A DNA stretch of 64,000 nucleotides. It comes from Eudoraea adriatica DSM 19308 (GTDB lineage: Bacteria; Bacteroidota; Bacteroidia; Flavobacteriales; Flavobacteriaceae). Positions 1 through 8,986 of the stretch are shown here, piece after piece (the stretch's first letter is position 1; each line of letters opens with the position of its first letter). Position numbers and translations under genes: made by a program. The notes under the pieces are model-generated. The model saw only the letters and a program-made list of their open reading frames with translations. It was not told the origin of the DNA and did not search any database. The DNA is taken from NCBI RefSeq assembly GCF_000382125.1, contig NZ_KB907546.1, positions 310,001 through 374,000 of the forward strand. The letters are read 5' to 3'.

Positions 1-284
1 AAGGAATGATATAGAACGTCCGGAAAGATAAATAACATCCCCTGATCTGGTTCCATGGATTCACGATACATGAGCCCTGTTTGAGTTTCATAGTCAGATT
101 CCGCAATTTCAATATCGTATCTGACAATTAATGAGTCTGACTGTGCTTTATAGATGCTTAATTCTCCTTCTTTAGTAAAAGTGACAGGCTCTGTTTTAAC
201 CGGACTTTTAGGCGTTTCCCTGCAACTACCTAATAGAAAGGCCGCAGCTATAAGAACAAAACCATATAATTTTAGTGTTTTCAT
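1..284 (-). CDS. DUF192 family lipoprotein, partial (3' end outside window)
   Basis: The first 94 residues are visible. They begin with a lipoprotein signal (hydrophobic run then LLGSC, Cys at residue 21), so the protein is probably anchored in a membrane facing the periplasm. Residues about 70-90 contain GLMYRESMEPDQGMLFIF, the core signature of the DUF192 family (small beta-barrel proteins, often periplasmic, function not settled). The start at 284 is 27 bases after the lgt stop codon, so it is the last visible gene of the folE-cysS-yidD-lgt run and probably co-transcribed. The C-terminal part runs off the window, so integrity cannot be judged. Confidence 0.8.
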   Translation of the reverse strand, partial: MKTLKLYGFVLIAAAFLLGSCRETPKSPVKTEPVTFTKEGELSIYKAQSDSLIVRYDIEIAESDYETQTGLMYRESMEPDQGMLFIFPDVLYHS

Positions 285-310
285 ACTATAATTTGCAAGC
301 ATAGCGTGTT

Positions 311-1273
311 CTAGGTAGTCGCACCTTTTTTCCTGAACATGAAATAAAGCCCGACAAGGATAAAGGGAATGCTCAACCATTGACCGGTTGACAATAACCC
401 CAATGTTTCTTCAAAGCCTCCCTGGCTTTTCTTTACAAATTCTACAAAGAACCGGATGGTCCAGAGTAATACCAGGAACAATCCGAATAAAAATCCGGAT
501 TGATTTTTTTTGTCGGTCTTCCAGTAGAAATAGTATAGAATCAGAAAAACAAAAATATAAGCAACACCTTCGTACAATTGTGCAGGATGCCTGAAAGGAA
601 TAGCATTGAAATACTCGGCAAATTTTGGGTTATTTTCTAAAGCTGCATATGCTGCATTAACCGTTTGTTCTTTGGTAATCTGCAATGCGGATGCAGCCGG
701 CATATCATCTGAATCCCGTACAAATTTAGTGGCCAGAATAAAGCTTTCATCTGTGATCTTACCATTAATCTCCGAGTTAAAGAAATTGCCCAATCTTACG
801 AAAAATGCACCAATAGCCACAGTAATAACTACCCTGTCTAAAACCCAAAGCATTTTCAGGTCTTTATATTTCCTGCTTAAAAGGTACATACCTATAATTA
901 TACCTATTGCGGCTCCATGGCTTGCGAGACCGGTAAAACCTGTAAATTCATAACCATTGATAATTCCAAACAACGTACTTCCGGCGCGCTCTTTTATAGG
1001 GAGCAGAATTTCCACAAGATGATTTTTGTAATAAGGCCAGTCATAAAAAAAGACGTGACCCAGTCTTGCTCCAAGCATAGTGGAAAGAACAGTATAAATA
1101 AAAAGGGAATCTAACTGCTCAAGGGATTTCTTTTCGTTTAAAAAAATCTTTTTCATAATATACCACCCCAGGGCAAAGGCTACTATCCAGGAAAGATTGT
1201 AGTATTTAATTTGCAATACGCCAATTTTGAAAAGGGTATCATCAGGATTCCATATAATTCCTAAAAAGTACAT
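311..1273 (-). CDS. lgt: Prolipoprotein diacylglyceryl transferase
   Basis: Transfers diacylglycerol from phosphatidylglycerol to the lipobox cysteine of prolipoproteins in the inner membrane, the first step of lipoprotein maturation. The 320-residue protein has about seven hydrophobic segments, an ASHG motif near residue 118, the Lgt signature region RLGNFFNSEING at about 160-171, and HPAQLYE at about 229-235. Length is somewhat above the usual 260-290, because of an insertion between the signature and HPAQLYE (about residues 175-225), common in Bacteroidota forms. It sits between yidD and a DUF192 lipoprotein. Start ATG at 1273 gives the expected N-terminus; identification is firm. Confidence 0.95.
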   Translation of the reverse strand: MYFLGIIWNPDDTLFKIGVLQIKYYNLSWIVAFALGWYIMKKIFLNEKKSLEQLDSLFIYTVLSTMLGARLGHVFFYDWPYYKNHLVEILLPIKERAGSTLFGIINGYEFTGFTGLASHGAAIGIIIGMYLLSRKYKDLKMLWVLDRVVITVAIGAFFVRLGNFFNSEINGKITDESFILATKFVRDSDDMPAASALQITKEQTVNAAYAALENNPKFAEYFNAIPFRHPAQLYEGVAYIFVFLILYYFYWKTDKKNQSGFLFGLFLVLLWTIRFFVEFVKKSQGGFEETLGLLSTGQWLSIPFILVGLYFMFRKKGATT

Positions 1274-1390
1274 AGTGAAAATTTTAAGCGACTAAGATAA
1301 GAAAATTGAGCAGAGACGGAGGGCAAATAACAGCTTAACTTTTTTGTATAAAAGCTTTACAGAGCAGATACAGGTTTTAAATTTTAAAGG

Positions 1391-1612
1391 TCAGGGTACA
1401 GGGTCATAACCTTTCCCACCCCAGGGGTTACAACTAACAATTCGTTTTATGGCCAGCCAGCCTCCCTTAAAAAGCCCATGTTTTTGCAAAGCTTCAAGGG
1501 TATACTGTGAGCATGTTGGCGAATACCTGCAGCTGGCCGGGGTGAGTGGTGAAATTACCAACTGGTAAAACCTTACCAAAAGAACAAAGGGTGCAATTAA
1601 AATCTTTTTCAC
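1391..1612 (-). CDS. yidD: Membrane protein insertion efficiency factor YidD
   Basis: Seventy-three residues with the full YidD pattern: an amphipathic N-terminus ([17 protein letters not shown]), the cysteine pair in [10 protein letters not shown], a [12 protein letters not shown] helix, and a C-terminal [12 protein letters not shown]. YidD is a small membrane-associated protein that assists YidC-mediated insertion of inner membrane proteins. It is normally next to rnpA/yidC, but in Flavobacteriia it is often elsewhere; here it lies between cysS and lgt, in the same direction as both. Full length, no defects seen. Confidence 0.95.
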   Translation of the reverse strand: MKKILIAPFVLLVRFYQLVISPLTPASCRYSPTCSQYTLEALQKHGLFKGGWLAIKRIVSCNPWGGKGYDPVP

Positions 1613-1714
1613 CTTAAAGAATATTTTTTAGCTCTTGATTTTTAATACGGTTAATATTAGAATTTCCATAAAAAGAAGCCTCCAATACACCGTCATTTAC
1701 GATACTGAAATTCA

Positions 1715-3199
1715 TCAGGAGACACTGAAGGTTGTGCCCTCCTTGCTGTCTTTGAGCTGAATGCCAAGGGCGGCCAGTTGATCTCTTATTTTATCAGAAG
1801 TCTCAAAATTTTTGTTAGCACGAGCGTCATTGCGCAATTGAATTAATAACTCCACGACACCAGATAACTTCTCTGAGTCTTTTCCTGCATCATTTTTATT
1901 TTCCAAACCAAGAACGTCAAACACAAAACTATTCATAGTCTCGATAAGTATTTTTTTGTCCTCCTCAGAGAGCTGTTCTTTCCCCTCCTTTATTAGGTTG
2001 ATATGTTTAACGCCTTCAAAAAGGTTTGCAATAAGAATCGGGGTATTAAAATCATCATTCATTGCATCATAGCACTTTTGTCTCCATGCCTTTATATCAA
2101 AACCTGAAGTGCCACTGGTGGTTTTTAAGCCATCCAGATTAGCAATTGCCTCCATAAGTCTTTGATACCCTTTTTCAGACGCCAGCAAGGCATCGTTGCT
2201 CAAATCGAGAATACTTGTATAATGTGCCTGCATCATAAAAAATCGAACCACAGAAGGAGAAAATGCTTTACTGAGAATGTTGTTATTACCGGTAAAAATC
2301 TCATAAGGGAGAATATTATTACCCGTAGATTTTGCCATTTTTTTGCCATTCAGGGTAAGCATATTGGCGTGCAACCAATATTTCACAGGAGATTGACCAT
2401 TACTTGCCTCTGCCTGAGCTATTTCACATTCATGATGAGGAAATTTAAGGTCCATTCCACCGCCGTGAATATCAAAATTCTCACCGAGATATTTTGTGCT
2501 CATGGCCGTACATTCAAGATGCCATCCGGGAAAGCCATCTCCCCACGGAGAAGGCCAACGCATTATATGTTGTGGTTCAGCTTTTTTCCACAGGGCAAAA
2601 TCCTGAGGGTTTTTCTTTTCGTTCTGAGCGGCAAGTTCCCGGGTATTGGAGATCATATCCTCCAGCTTTCTGCCACTCAGTTTACCGTATTCGTAATCTT
2701 CATTAAACTTATTCACGTCGAAGTATACAGAACCATTTATTTCATAGGCATAACCTTTATCAAGGATTTCCTTAATAATCTCAATTTGTTCTATTATATG
2801 GCCCGTTGCTGTTGGCTCAATACTGGGAGGTAAAAAGTTAAATTTTTGAAGGATATTATGAAAATCTACCGTGTAACGTTGCACCACCTCCATGGGCTCT
2901 ATTTGCTCCAATCTCGCCTTTTTGGAAATTTTATCTTCCCCTTCATCCGAATCGTCTTCCAAATGCCCGGCATCAGTAATATTTCTGACATAGCGAACTT
3001 TGTACCCCAAATGCCTCAGGTACCGGAAGATCATATCAAACGACATAAAAGTCCGGCAGTTTCCCAGGTGCACATTGCTATAAACCGTGGGACCACATAC
3101 ATACATGCCTACGTGCCCTTCGTTTATAGGCTCAAATAGTTCTTTGGTACTTGTAAGGGAATTGTAAACTTTAAGGCGTTGGGTTTTATACAATTGCAT
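1715..3199 (-). CDS. cysS: Cysteinyl-tRNA synthetase
   Basis: Class I aminoacyl-tRNA synthetase that charges tRNA-Cys. The HIGH-like motif is in [13 protein letters not shown] near the N-terminus, the zinc-site region [10 protein letters not shown] is central, and the KMSKS motif is KKMAKSTGN. The C-terminus carries the anticodon-binding DALR-type region ending with [17 protein letters not shown]. Length is about 494 residues, usual for the family. I place the start at the ATG at 3199 ([15 protein letters not shown], the conserved N-terminus). A TTG five codons upstream at 3214 is in frame but adds only YPAT after the initiator and almost touches the folE stop. The gene follows folE by 15 bases, so the two are almost certainly co-transcribed. 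Confidence 0.96.
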   Translation of the reverse strand: MQLYKTQRLKVYNSLTSTKELFEPINEGHVGMYVCGPTVYSNVHLGNCRTFMSFDMIFRYLRHLGYKVRYVRNITDAGHLEDDSDEGEDKISKKARLEQIEPMEVVQRYTVDFHNILQKFNFLPPSIEPTATGHIIEQIEIIKEILDKGYAYEINGSVYFDVNKFNEDYEYGKLSGRKLEDMISNTRELAAQNEKKNPQDFALWKKAEPQHIMRWPSPWGDGFPGWHLECTAMSTKYLGENFDIHGGGMDLKFPHHECEIAQAEASNGQSPVKYWLHANMLTLNGKKMAKSTGNNILPYEIFTGNNNILSKAFSPSVVRFFMMQAHYTSILDLSNDALLASEKGYQRLMEAIANLDGLKTTSGTSGFDIKAWRQKCYDAMNDDFNTPILIANLFEGVKHINLIKEGKEQLSEEDKKILIETMNSFVFDVLGLENKNDAGKDSEKLSGVVELLIQLRNDARANKNFETSDKIRDQLAALGIQLKDSKEGTTFSVS

Positions 3200-3214
3200 T
3201 GTTGCTGGATACAA

Positions 3215-3895
3215 TTAGAAATTCGTCTCAAGGTTGATATAGTCCAGAAACTCGCGTCTTGTGGCTTCTTCTTTAAATTTGCCTCCGTATTCCGCAGTTA
3301 CCGTGCTGCTATCCACATCGCGTATTCCACGTGAATTTACGCATAGATGCTTGGCGTCTATTACACAGGCAACATCTTTGGTACCTAAGACTTCCTGAAG
3401 TTCTTTTACGATTTGAATGTTCAACCGCTCCTGTACCTGAGGTCTTTTGGCAAAATAGTCAACTATTCTGTTCATTTTCGAAAGACCAACTACTGTGCCG
3501 TTTGAAATGTAAGCTATATGGGCTTTTCCAACTATTGGAAGAAGATGGTGTTCACAGGTAGAATAAACGGTTATATTTTTTTCTACCAACATTTCCCCAT
3601 ATTTGTACTTATTCTCAAAAGTTGAGGAATTCGGTTTTTTCTTTGGCGCCAAACCACCAAAGACTTCTTTTACATACATTTTTGCTACCCTGTCCGGGGT
3701 ACCCCTTAAACTATCATCCTCGAGGTCGAGGCCCAGCGTAAGCATAATTTCCCTGACATTTCCGCGAATCCGTTCAATTTTTTCTTCCTCACTTAAAACA
3801 AATGCATCTTTTCTCATTGGCGTTTGTTCAGACGAGGATACATGATCGTTTCCTAAATCTTCAAAATGTTCTTCCAATGTTCTGTCTAATTTCAT
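3215..3895 (-). CDS. folE: GTP cyclohydrolase I
   Basis: Converts GTP to 7,8-dihydroneopterin triphosphate, first step of folate (and queuosine precursor) synthesis. The protein shows the zinc and active-site motif STCEHHLLPI, and the second zinc-ligand region LCVNSRGIRD, followed by TAEYGG near the end. The frame is open upstream to 3967, but I choose the ATG at 3895 (MKLDRTLEEHFEDLG), giving 226 residues, because an AGAGG lies 8-12 bases before it and a Bacteroidota -7 element (TATCTTTG, 3919-3926) would put the transcript start just upstream. It is the promoter-proximal gene of the folE-cysS-yidD-lgt run. Confidence 0.95.
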   Translation of the reverse strand: MKLDRTLEEHFEDLGNDHVSSSEQTPMRKDAFVLSEEEKIERIRGNVREIMLTLGLDLEDDSLRGTPDRVAKMYVKEVFGGLAPKKKPNSSTFENKYKYGEMLVEKNITVYSTCEHHLLPIVGKAHIAYISNGTVVGLSKMNRIVDYFAKRPQVQERLNIQIVKELQEVLGTKDVACVIDAKHLCVNSRGIRDVDSSTVTAEYGGKFKEEATRREFLDYINLETNF

Positions 3896-3918
3896 CCGGA
3901 TACCTCTTTTTCGAAAGG

Positions 3919-3926
3919 CAAAGATA
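3919..3926 (-). promoter_or_regulatory. Putative -7 element for folE
   Basis: On the minus strand the octamer reads TATCTTTG, matching the Bacteroidota -7 consensus TAnnTTTG. It lies 23 bases before the chosen folE start, which would give a leader of about 15-20 bases. No good TTG is found 19 bases upstream, so the -33 half is weak. This supports the internal folE start at 3895 over the longer frame. Confidence 0.45.
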
Positions 3927-4032
3927 TACATAAAATGGCACTTTATGGCCTGTTTAGGGCGATACACAACATAAATTAGTGTTAAGTATACAAGCTGGGT
4001 ATTTTTATATATTCCAAATCGTATACCTATTC

Positions 4033-5841
4033 ATGAAGGTTAAAAGCTTAATATTCTGTTTTTTAATAGCTCTTGCAACCAATTCACTGATGGCCCAGGT
4101 AGCATCTGATTGTATCAATGCTGTACCCATTTGTAATAATACCCCTGTTAATGGAGGTACTCAGGGATATGGTGTAGATGACTACAATGGAGCCAGTGCC
4201 AGTGGTTGCCTTGAATCACCTTTTAACCATCCCTTTATAGAAACCAATTCGGCCTGGTATCGTTTCCGAACCGGGGCATCAGGACAATTAGGGTTCAATA
4301 TAGGTTTTGATGCTTCCGAAGACTGGGATTTTGCACTATATAGAGCGGCAGACTGTGGTAGTTTGGGAGACCCTGTCCGCTGTAACTTCTTTGACAATAG
4401 TGATGAAGAATCATTTATGGGAGTAGGGGAAGACCCAAACGGAAATCCAACTACGGTTCTTTATGAAGACTGGATAAACGTAATGCCGGGTGAGGATTAC
4501 TACCTTATGATAAATAATTTTAGTAACACTAATTCTGGTTTTTCTATTCAATTTACGGGAGATATTTTTGTTACTAACCCCTATGATGCTCTGGATTGTT
4601 CTATTATCAACAACCTCCTTGGACCTCCTTTGGCAGCATGTGATAATGAGAGCATAATTCTGGATGCAACCACAAGCAATGCGTTGAGCTATACCTGGTA
4701 TAGCGATACCGGAGCTGGCTTTCAAATAATTGCAGGGGAAACCGGTCCAACATATCAGCCCTTGGTTTCAGCCATGTACAGGGTGGAGGTGGTTACGACT
4801 ACAATGACCAATATAATCAGCGATGTTCAGGTTGCTTTTAGCATATCACCCACTACATACTCTGTTCCGGATGAAACAGTATGTTCAGATACTATGGAAT
4901 TTGATTTAACCCAAAAGGATAGTCAGGCCTTAGGTTCGCAGGATCCGGCTTCTTTCAGGGTTAGCTATCACAGTACGCAGAATGATGCTATTCTCGGTAT
5001 TAACCCATTAATGTCGCCACATATACTGGGCTTTGGAACAGAAACTATTTTTGTTCGGAATACCTCACTGGAAAATCCCGGATGTTACGACGCTTCCGAA
5101 CAGTTTCAGCTAATTGTTGTGGAAACACCGGTAATAAATTTTTCTACAGAGGTGTTTGTATGTGAAGATTCGGCGGGTGTACTTATTGGCGAAACTACAC
5201 CGGAGCCCGACTATACTTATTTGTGGGATACAGGAGAAGCAACACCGGTTATTACAGTCACACAAGGCGGAAATTATACCTTAACAATTACTAATAACCA
5301 ATCAGGAATATCCTGTTCAACTTCGGCCTTAATCACAGTAGTTCTTTCTGAAACTCCTGTAATAACGGATGTTATCATTGATGACCTCCAGAACAATAAC
5401 ACCGTGGAGGTTATTACGGATGTGGCAGGTAGTTTCGAGTACCAAATAGACAATCAGGCATTTCAGAATAGTAATATCTTCACCAATGTCCCGCCAGGTA
5501 TTCATACGGTTACCATTAATGATCTTAACGGTTGTGGTTCTGTTAGCGAAACCATTACCGTAGTCGGATTTCCCAGTTTTTTTACACCAAATGGCGACGG
5601 CACCAATGACTATTGGCATATTTTAGGAGTTTCTAACCTGGAAGACCCTATGGTTTATGTATATGACAGATACGGTAAACTTTTAAAACAATTAGATGAA
5701 TCCACCCTTGGTTGGGACGGTACTTTTAATGGTAAGGAAATGCCATCCACAGATTATTGGTTTAAACTCACCTATACGGATTTAGAAGGCCAGCGAATTG
5801 AGGCCAAATATATCAATAACCACTTTGCATTAAAAAGATAA
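4033..5841 (+). CDS. Type IX secreted protein with gliding-motility C-terminal domain (CHU_C, type B)
   Basis: A 602-residue surface or secreted protein. A signal peptide (MKVKSLIFCFLIALATNSLMAQ) begins at the ATG at 4033; an upstream in-frame ATG at 3979 would place 18 extra residues before it and is less likely. Residues about 25-185 form a module shared with the next gene (Cys-containing N-terminus, NSAWYRFRTG, DFALYRAADC, DWINVMPGEDYYLMINNF). Then come Ig/PKD-like repeats (LSYTWYSDTG, YTYLWDTGEA). The last about 85 residues (FFTPNGDGTNDYWHI, VYDRYGKLLKQL, GWDGTFNGKEMPSTDYW) are the gliding-motility C-terminal domain used as a type IX secretion signal. Ligand unknown; adhesion is a plausible but unproven role. 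Confidence 0.88.
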   Translation: MKVKSLIFCFLIALATNSLMAQVASDCINAVPICNNTPVNGGTQGYGVDDYNGASASGCLESPFNHPFIETNSAWYRFRTGASGQLGFNIGFDASEDWDFALYRAADCGSLGDPVRCNFFDNSDEESFMGVGEDPNGNPTTVLYEDWINVMPGEDYYLMINNFSNTNSGFSIQFTGDIFVTNPYDALDCSIINNLLGPPLAACDNESIILDATTSNALSYTWYSDTGAGFQIIAGETGPTYQPLVSAMYRVEVVTTTMTNIISDVQVAFSISPTTYSVPDETVCSDTMEFDLTQKDSQALGSQDPASFRVSYHSTQNDAILGINPLMSPHILGFGTETIFVRNTSLENPGCYDASEQFQLIVVETPVINFSTEVFVCEDSAGVLIGETTPEPDYTYLWDTGEATPVITVTQGGNYTLTITNNQSGISCSTSALITVVLSETPVITDVIIDDLQNNNTVEVITDVAGSFEYQIDNQAFQNSNIFTNVPPGIHTVTINDLNGCGSVSETITVVGFPSFFTPNGDGTNDYWHILGVSNLEDPMVYVYDRYGKLLKQLDESTLGWDGTFNGKEMPSTDYWFKLTYTDLEGQRIEAKYINNHFALKR

Positions 5842-5862
5842 CGGTTCAGCTTTTTAACGACT

Positions 5863-5884
5863 GGTACTTTATCGATAAAGTGCC
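5863..5884. repeat. 22-bp near-perfect palindrome after the first CHU_C gene
   Basis: The sequence is GGTACTTTATC followed by GATAAAGTGCC: eleven paired positions with one G-T mismatch. It lies 22 bases after the stop of the upstream gene and is followed by a second possible stem (TGCCG with CGGCA, 5881-5898) that would compete with it. There is no T-run, so it is not a classic terminator; it could be an operator or an mRNA 3' end structure. Confidence 0.4.
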
Positions 5885-5966
5885 GAAAAACTCCGGCAGT
5901 ACATACTAAATTTTAGCCCCGGGAGTTATAGTATTGATTAATAATATAATGTTAGCCCTTTAATCT

Positions 5967-7394
5967 ATGCGAACACTCGTTAGCGCCCTTTGCTGTACGC
6001 TCTTCTTCTGTATTGGAGTTATTGCCCAGAACTCAGCTGATTGCCGCAGTGCAATCCCTGTTTGTGCCGATGCGCCAATACTCTCATTTACCGATGGACT
6101 TGGTGATGTAGATGACTTTGATCCAGATGTCATAAGGCAAACCGGTTGTTTGGAAAAGGGGAGTGTAGGCTCTGCAAATATTGAGAATAATACATCCTGG
6201 TATGTTTTCCGGGCCGGAACAGACGGTCAGATTGGTTTTGATATAGAGGCTTTACCCGCTGTTGGTACGACCATTACCGCAGAATATGATTTTGCCTTAT
6301 ACGGGCCAGACACCGATTGTGCGGATATTAGCAATGGAACGGCACAACCCATCAGATGCAATTACGAAGTAAATAGTACAAATTTTACCGGCATAGGGGT
6401 TAATCCCGAGAACGGTCAGGAAGGTGCTCCACCTTTGACGGCAAACCAAAATACCTATGATGAATGGATAGATGTTATCGAAGGAGAAATCTACTACCTT
6501 CTGATCAACAATTTTAATACAAACTTTGATGGAAACCCTGAACCTTTTTCATTGACTTTTACGGGTAGTTCGGTGGACGCAGATCAGAATACAGCTCTTG
6601 ACTGCACACTCAGGGATGAATTTTTAGGTTTGGATATTATTGCCTGCGAAGGTGATCCGGATATTACTTTAACGGCTTTAAATTCACCAGCCGGACCAGA
6701 TATTGCCACCGTAACCTGGACGGTAGATTATGATGATGACGGAACCATAGATGCAACCCTTCCGGGATCAGGGCCACTAGGGGCGGAGTTGGTGATAAGC
6801 AGTCCGAATTCAGGGAGGTATTTTGTTTCAATAGTAACCACACTTGGCACAACAATTACGGATGACATATTAATTACCTATTACGGAATACCTGTTTTGC
6901 TGCCGGACCCTGATGGAATTGTTATTTTGGATGACTTATCCGATAGTAATAATGTAGAATTTTTTGTTGATGGTGATGGGGATTACGAATATGCCATAAA
7001 TGGAGGTGAATTTCAGGATGAATCTGTATTTCTGGATATTCCGCCCGGATTGAATTCTGTTATTATAAATGATAAAAACGGATGTGGAACTTCGGAACCC
7101 ATAGAATTCTTGGTCGTGGGGTATCCTAAGTTTTTTACGCCCAACGGTGATGGAATTCACGATGCATGGAATATTATAGGAATAGAAACCCTAACAGACC
7201 CGGTAGTGTTTATTTTTGATCGTTACGGGAAATTGTTAAAACAACTTGATGAAACAACTATAGGATGGGACGGGACTTTTAACGGAAGGCCCATGCCTTC
7301 ATCTGATTATTGGTTTCGCCTGGAATATGCCCGTGATGAAGACGGCATACAGGTTGCTAATACAATCAGGACCCATTTTTCCCTGGTGAGATAA
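5967..7394 (+). CDS. Type IX secreted protein with gliding-motility C-terminal domain, paralogue of the preceding gene
   Basis: A 475-residue paralogue of the upstream gene. It has a signal peptide (MRTLVSALCCTLFFCIGVIAQ), then the same N-terminal module (SADCRSAIPVCADAP, NTSWYVFRAGTDGQIGF, DFALYGPDTDC, EWIDVIEGEIYYLLINNF), one shorter central domain, and the same type IX C-terminal domain (FFTPNGDGIHDAWNI, FDRYGKLLKQLDE, GWDGTFNGRPMPSSDYW). Compared with the first copy it lacks roughly 130 residues of central repeat. The pair probably arose by tandem duplication with loss or gain of modules. A strong terminator follows directly. Cell-surface or secreted localisation is inferred from the sorting domain. 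Confidence 0.88.
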   Translation: MRTLVSALCCTLFFCIGVIAQNSADCRSAIPVCADAPILSFTDGLGDVDDFDPDVIRQTGCLEKGSVGSANIENNTSWYVFRAGTDGQIGFDIEALPAVGTTITAEYDFALYGPDTDCADISNGTAQPIRCNYEVNSTNFTGIGVNPENGQEGAPPLTANQNTYDEWIDVIEGEIYYLLINNFNTNFDGNPEPFSLTFTGSSVDADQNTALDCTLRDEFLGLDIIACEGDPDITLTALNSPAGPDIATVTWTVDYDDDGTIDATLPGSGPLGAELVISSPNSGRYFVSIVTTLGTTITDDILITYYGIPVLLPDPDGIVILDDLSDSNNVEFFVDGDGDYEYAINGGEFQDESVFLDIPPGLNSVIINDKNGCGTSEPIEFLVVGYPKFFTPNGDGIHDAWNIIGIETLTDPVVFIFDRYGKLLKQLDETTIGWDGTFNGRPMPSSDYWFRLEYARDEDGIQVANTIRTHFSLVR

Positions 7395-7430
7395 AAAAAA
7401 GCCCTGAATTAGTTCAGGGCTTTTTTTATT
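7393..7430. terminator. Bidirectional intrinsic terminator
   Basis: Perfect stem AGCCCTGAA / TTCAGGGCT (7400-7421) with a TTAG loop, flanked by an A-run on the left and a T-run on the right, so it would work on both strands. It sits between two convergent genes (CHU_C gene and the FadL-type porin) and can serve both. Confidence 0.9.
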
Positions 7431-7438
7431 ATTCGAGT

Positions 7439-8953
7439 TTAGAAATTAATGGTGTATCCGAAGCTATAATTATTCATAACGCCATTTACGCCTGCCGGTG
7501 TGTTTATGCCAACATCCACAAGTTGAACATTAGTATCTCTTTCAGACCTGCTATAAGTAAAGTCTAACCTGCTTCCACCAAAATTATAACCTATACCAGC
7601 AGAAAATCCATTCAAATCTCCTATTGTAATTCTATTTACATAAGGACTTTGTTCATAGCGATAGCCACCACGCAGACTTAATTGTTTAATACGGTACTCA
7701 CCACCAACTCTGAAAGTAGATACACTTCTCAGTTCTCTGCTGATCTCTGAATTTACTGTAGAAAAACTTGAATCTGATGTAGGTCTTAGTTCAGCATTTG
7801 ACATATCCTGATAACCATAATCGAAACTCAAAAGTCCATTGGGGCCAAAAACTATAGCCATACTTCCATTAAACTTGCCGGGAGACTTGACTTTATATCT
7901 TGGAAAAAGATTGACAATATTGAAATCTATAAAAGTTATATCCGGATTTTTGACAGGCGAATCAGAATTTATTCTTTGCGCAAGATCATCTGTTAGTTCA
8001 TACCATGTTGGGGATTGATAACTTCCGCCCAATCTGACGTATTTATTTAACCGTGCTATTAGCCCTAAGCCGAATGAAAATGCCTGACCTCTTGAAATCA
8101 GAAGGTTGTCAAAATTAATAAATTGTATTTCTGATGCCGAATCATAACCCCGTTCACTCAATTGGGTGTATTTCTCATAATAAATACTATGAAAATTTAA
8201 GGAAGCACCCATATATAGAAAATCCTTGTATTGCGTTCCCATATTCATGGTAAACTTGCTGTTATACCCCCTTGTAGAATGCAAAAATTCCTGATTCACG
8301 GTATTATAGTCAGCATTGGAAACATAATCGGTATTGTTATCATCATTAATATCTACCGGGTCAATTACCCCGGCCTGAAATCCTAAAAATGCCTGCTGAG
8401 GCCCAAAACCCAGACTACTTCCTATATCCAGATAGGCTTCTTCAATTAATTCCCCGTCCTGCACAAATAAAGGGCCCAGGGGCTGACCTTGTGCATAGGC
8501 AAGAAAGTAGTTGTCGATACCTTCATTGCTGTTTCCTCTGGCGAAAAATTCATTGCTAAAATTATTTACCAGATCATAGTTAAAAGCTAAAGAGTACTTT
8601 TTCCAATCAGCATTTTTATCGTAATTCTTAAAAACCATTACTCCCCCTGCCTGATTAATTTTAAAGGAATTAAACCGGGTTCCTGATGTACTTCCAAAAT
8701 AAGTTGCTGTGTTATCCCGGTTGTAGTTAGTACCGGTCATGGTAAACTGACTATTATTGAAAACGGCTGAACCTGCAGGATTGTTATTCAAGGCCGAAAG
8801 ATCTCCACCGAGAGCGCCAAATGCCCCGCTTAAACCCTGGTATCGAGTTGTGCCATGAGTGTTTTCAATACTGAATCTGAGTACATCCTCAATGTTTTGA
8901 GCACTTACAGTAGCACATATCAATAACAGGATGAAAAATGTAGTTCTTTTCAT
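7439..8953 (-). CDS. Outer membrane protein transport protein (OmpP1/FadL family)
   Basis: A 504-residue outer-membrane beta-barrel. The signal peptide (MKRTTFFILLLICATVSAQ) is followed by the family's plug region, including YQGLSGAFGALGGDLSALNNNPAG, the typical N-terminal FadL/OmpP1 motif. The rest is rich in alternating aromatic and polar residues (FRVGGEYRIKQLSLRGGYRYE, GIGYNFGGSRLDFTYSRSE), and the chain ends in an aromatic residue (YTINF) as in barrel proteins. FadL-type channels take up hydrophobic compounds such as fatty acids; the substrate here is unknown. It lies 33 bases after the Gly/Trp-rich lipoprotein gene and is probably in one operon with it. Confidence 0.88.
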   Translation of the reverse strand: MKRTTFFILLLICATVSAQNIEDVLRFSIENTHGTTRYQGLSGAFGALGGDLSALNNNPAGSAVFNNSQFTMTGTNYNRDNTATYFGSTSGTRFNSFKINQAGGVMVFKNYDKNADWKKYSLAFNYDLVNNFSNEFFARGNSNEGIDNYFLAYAQGQPLGPLFVQDGELIEEAYLDIGSSLGFGPQQAFLGFQAGVIDPVDINDDNNTDYVSNADYNTVNQEFLHSTRGYNSKFTMNMGTQYKDFLYMGASLNFHSIYYEKYTQLSERGYDSASEIQFINFDNLLISRGQAFSFGLGLIARLNKYVRLGGSYQSPTWYELTDDLAQRINSDSPVKNPDITFIDFNIVNLFPRYKVKSPGKFNGSMAIVFGPNGLLSFDYGYQDMSNAELRPTSDSSFSTVNSEISRELRSVSTFRVGGEYRIKQLSLRGGYRYEQSPYVNRITIGDLNGFSAGIGYNFGGSRLDFTYSRSERDTNVQLVDVGINTPAGVNGVMNNYSFGYTINF

Positions 8954-8986
8954 TTTAAAAGATTTTAATACTAATGATTATTGGAA

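Noticed and set aside
2162-2833. 223-codon frame on the plus strand
   Set aside because: Entirely inside cysS on the opposite strand; translation has no family features and cysS is certain.
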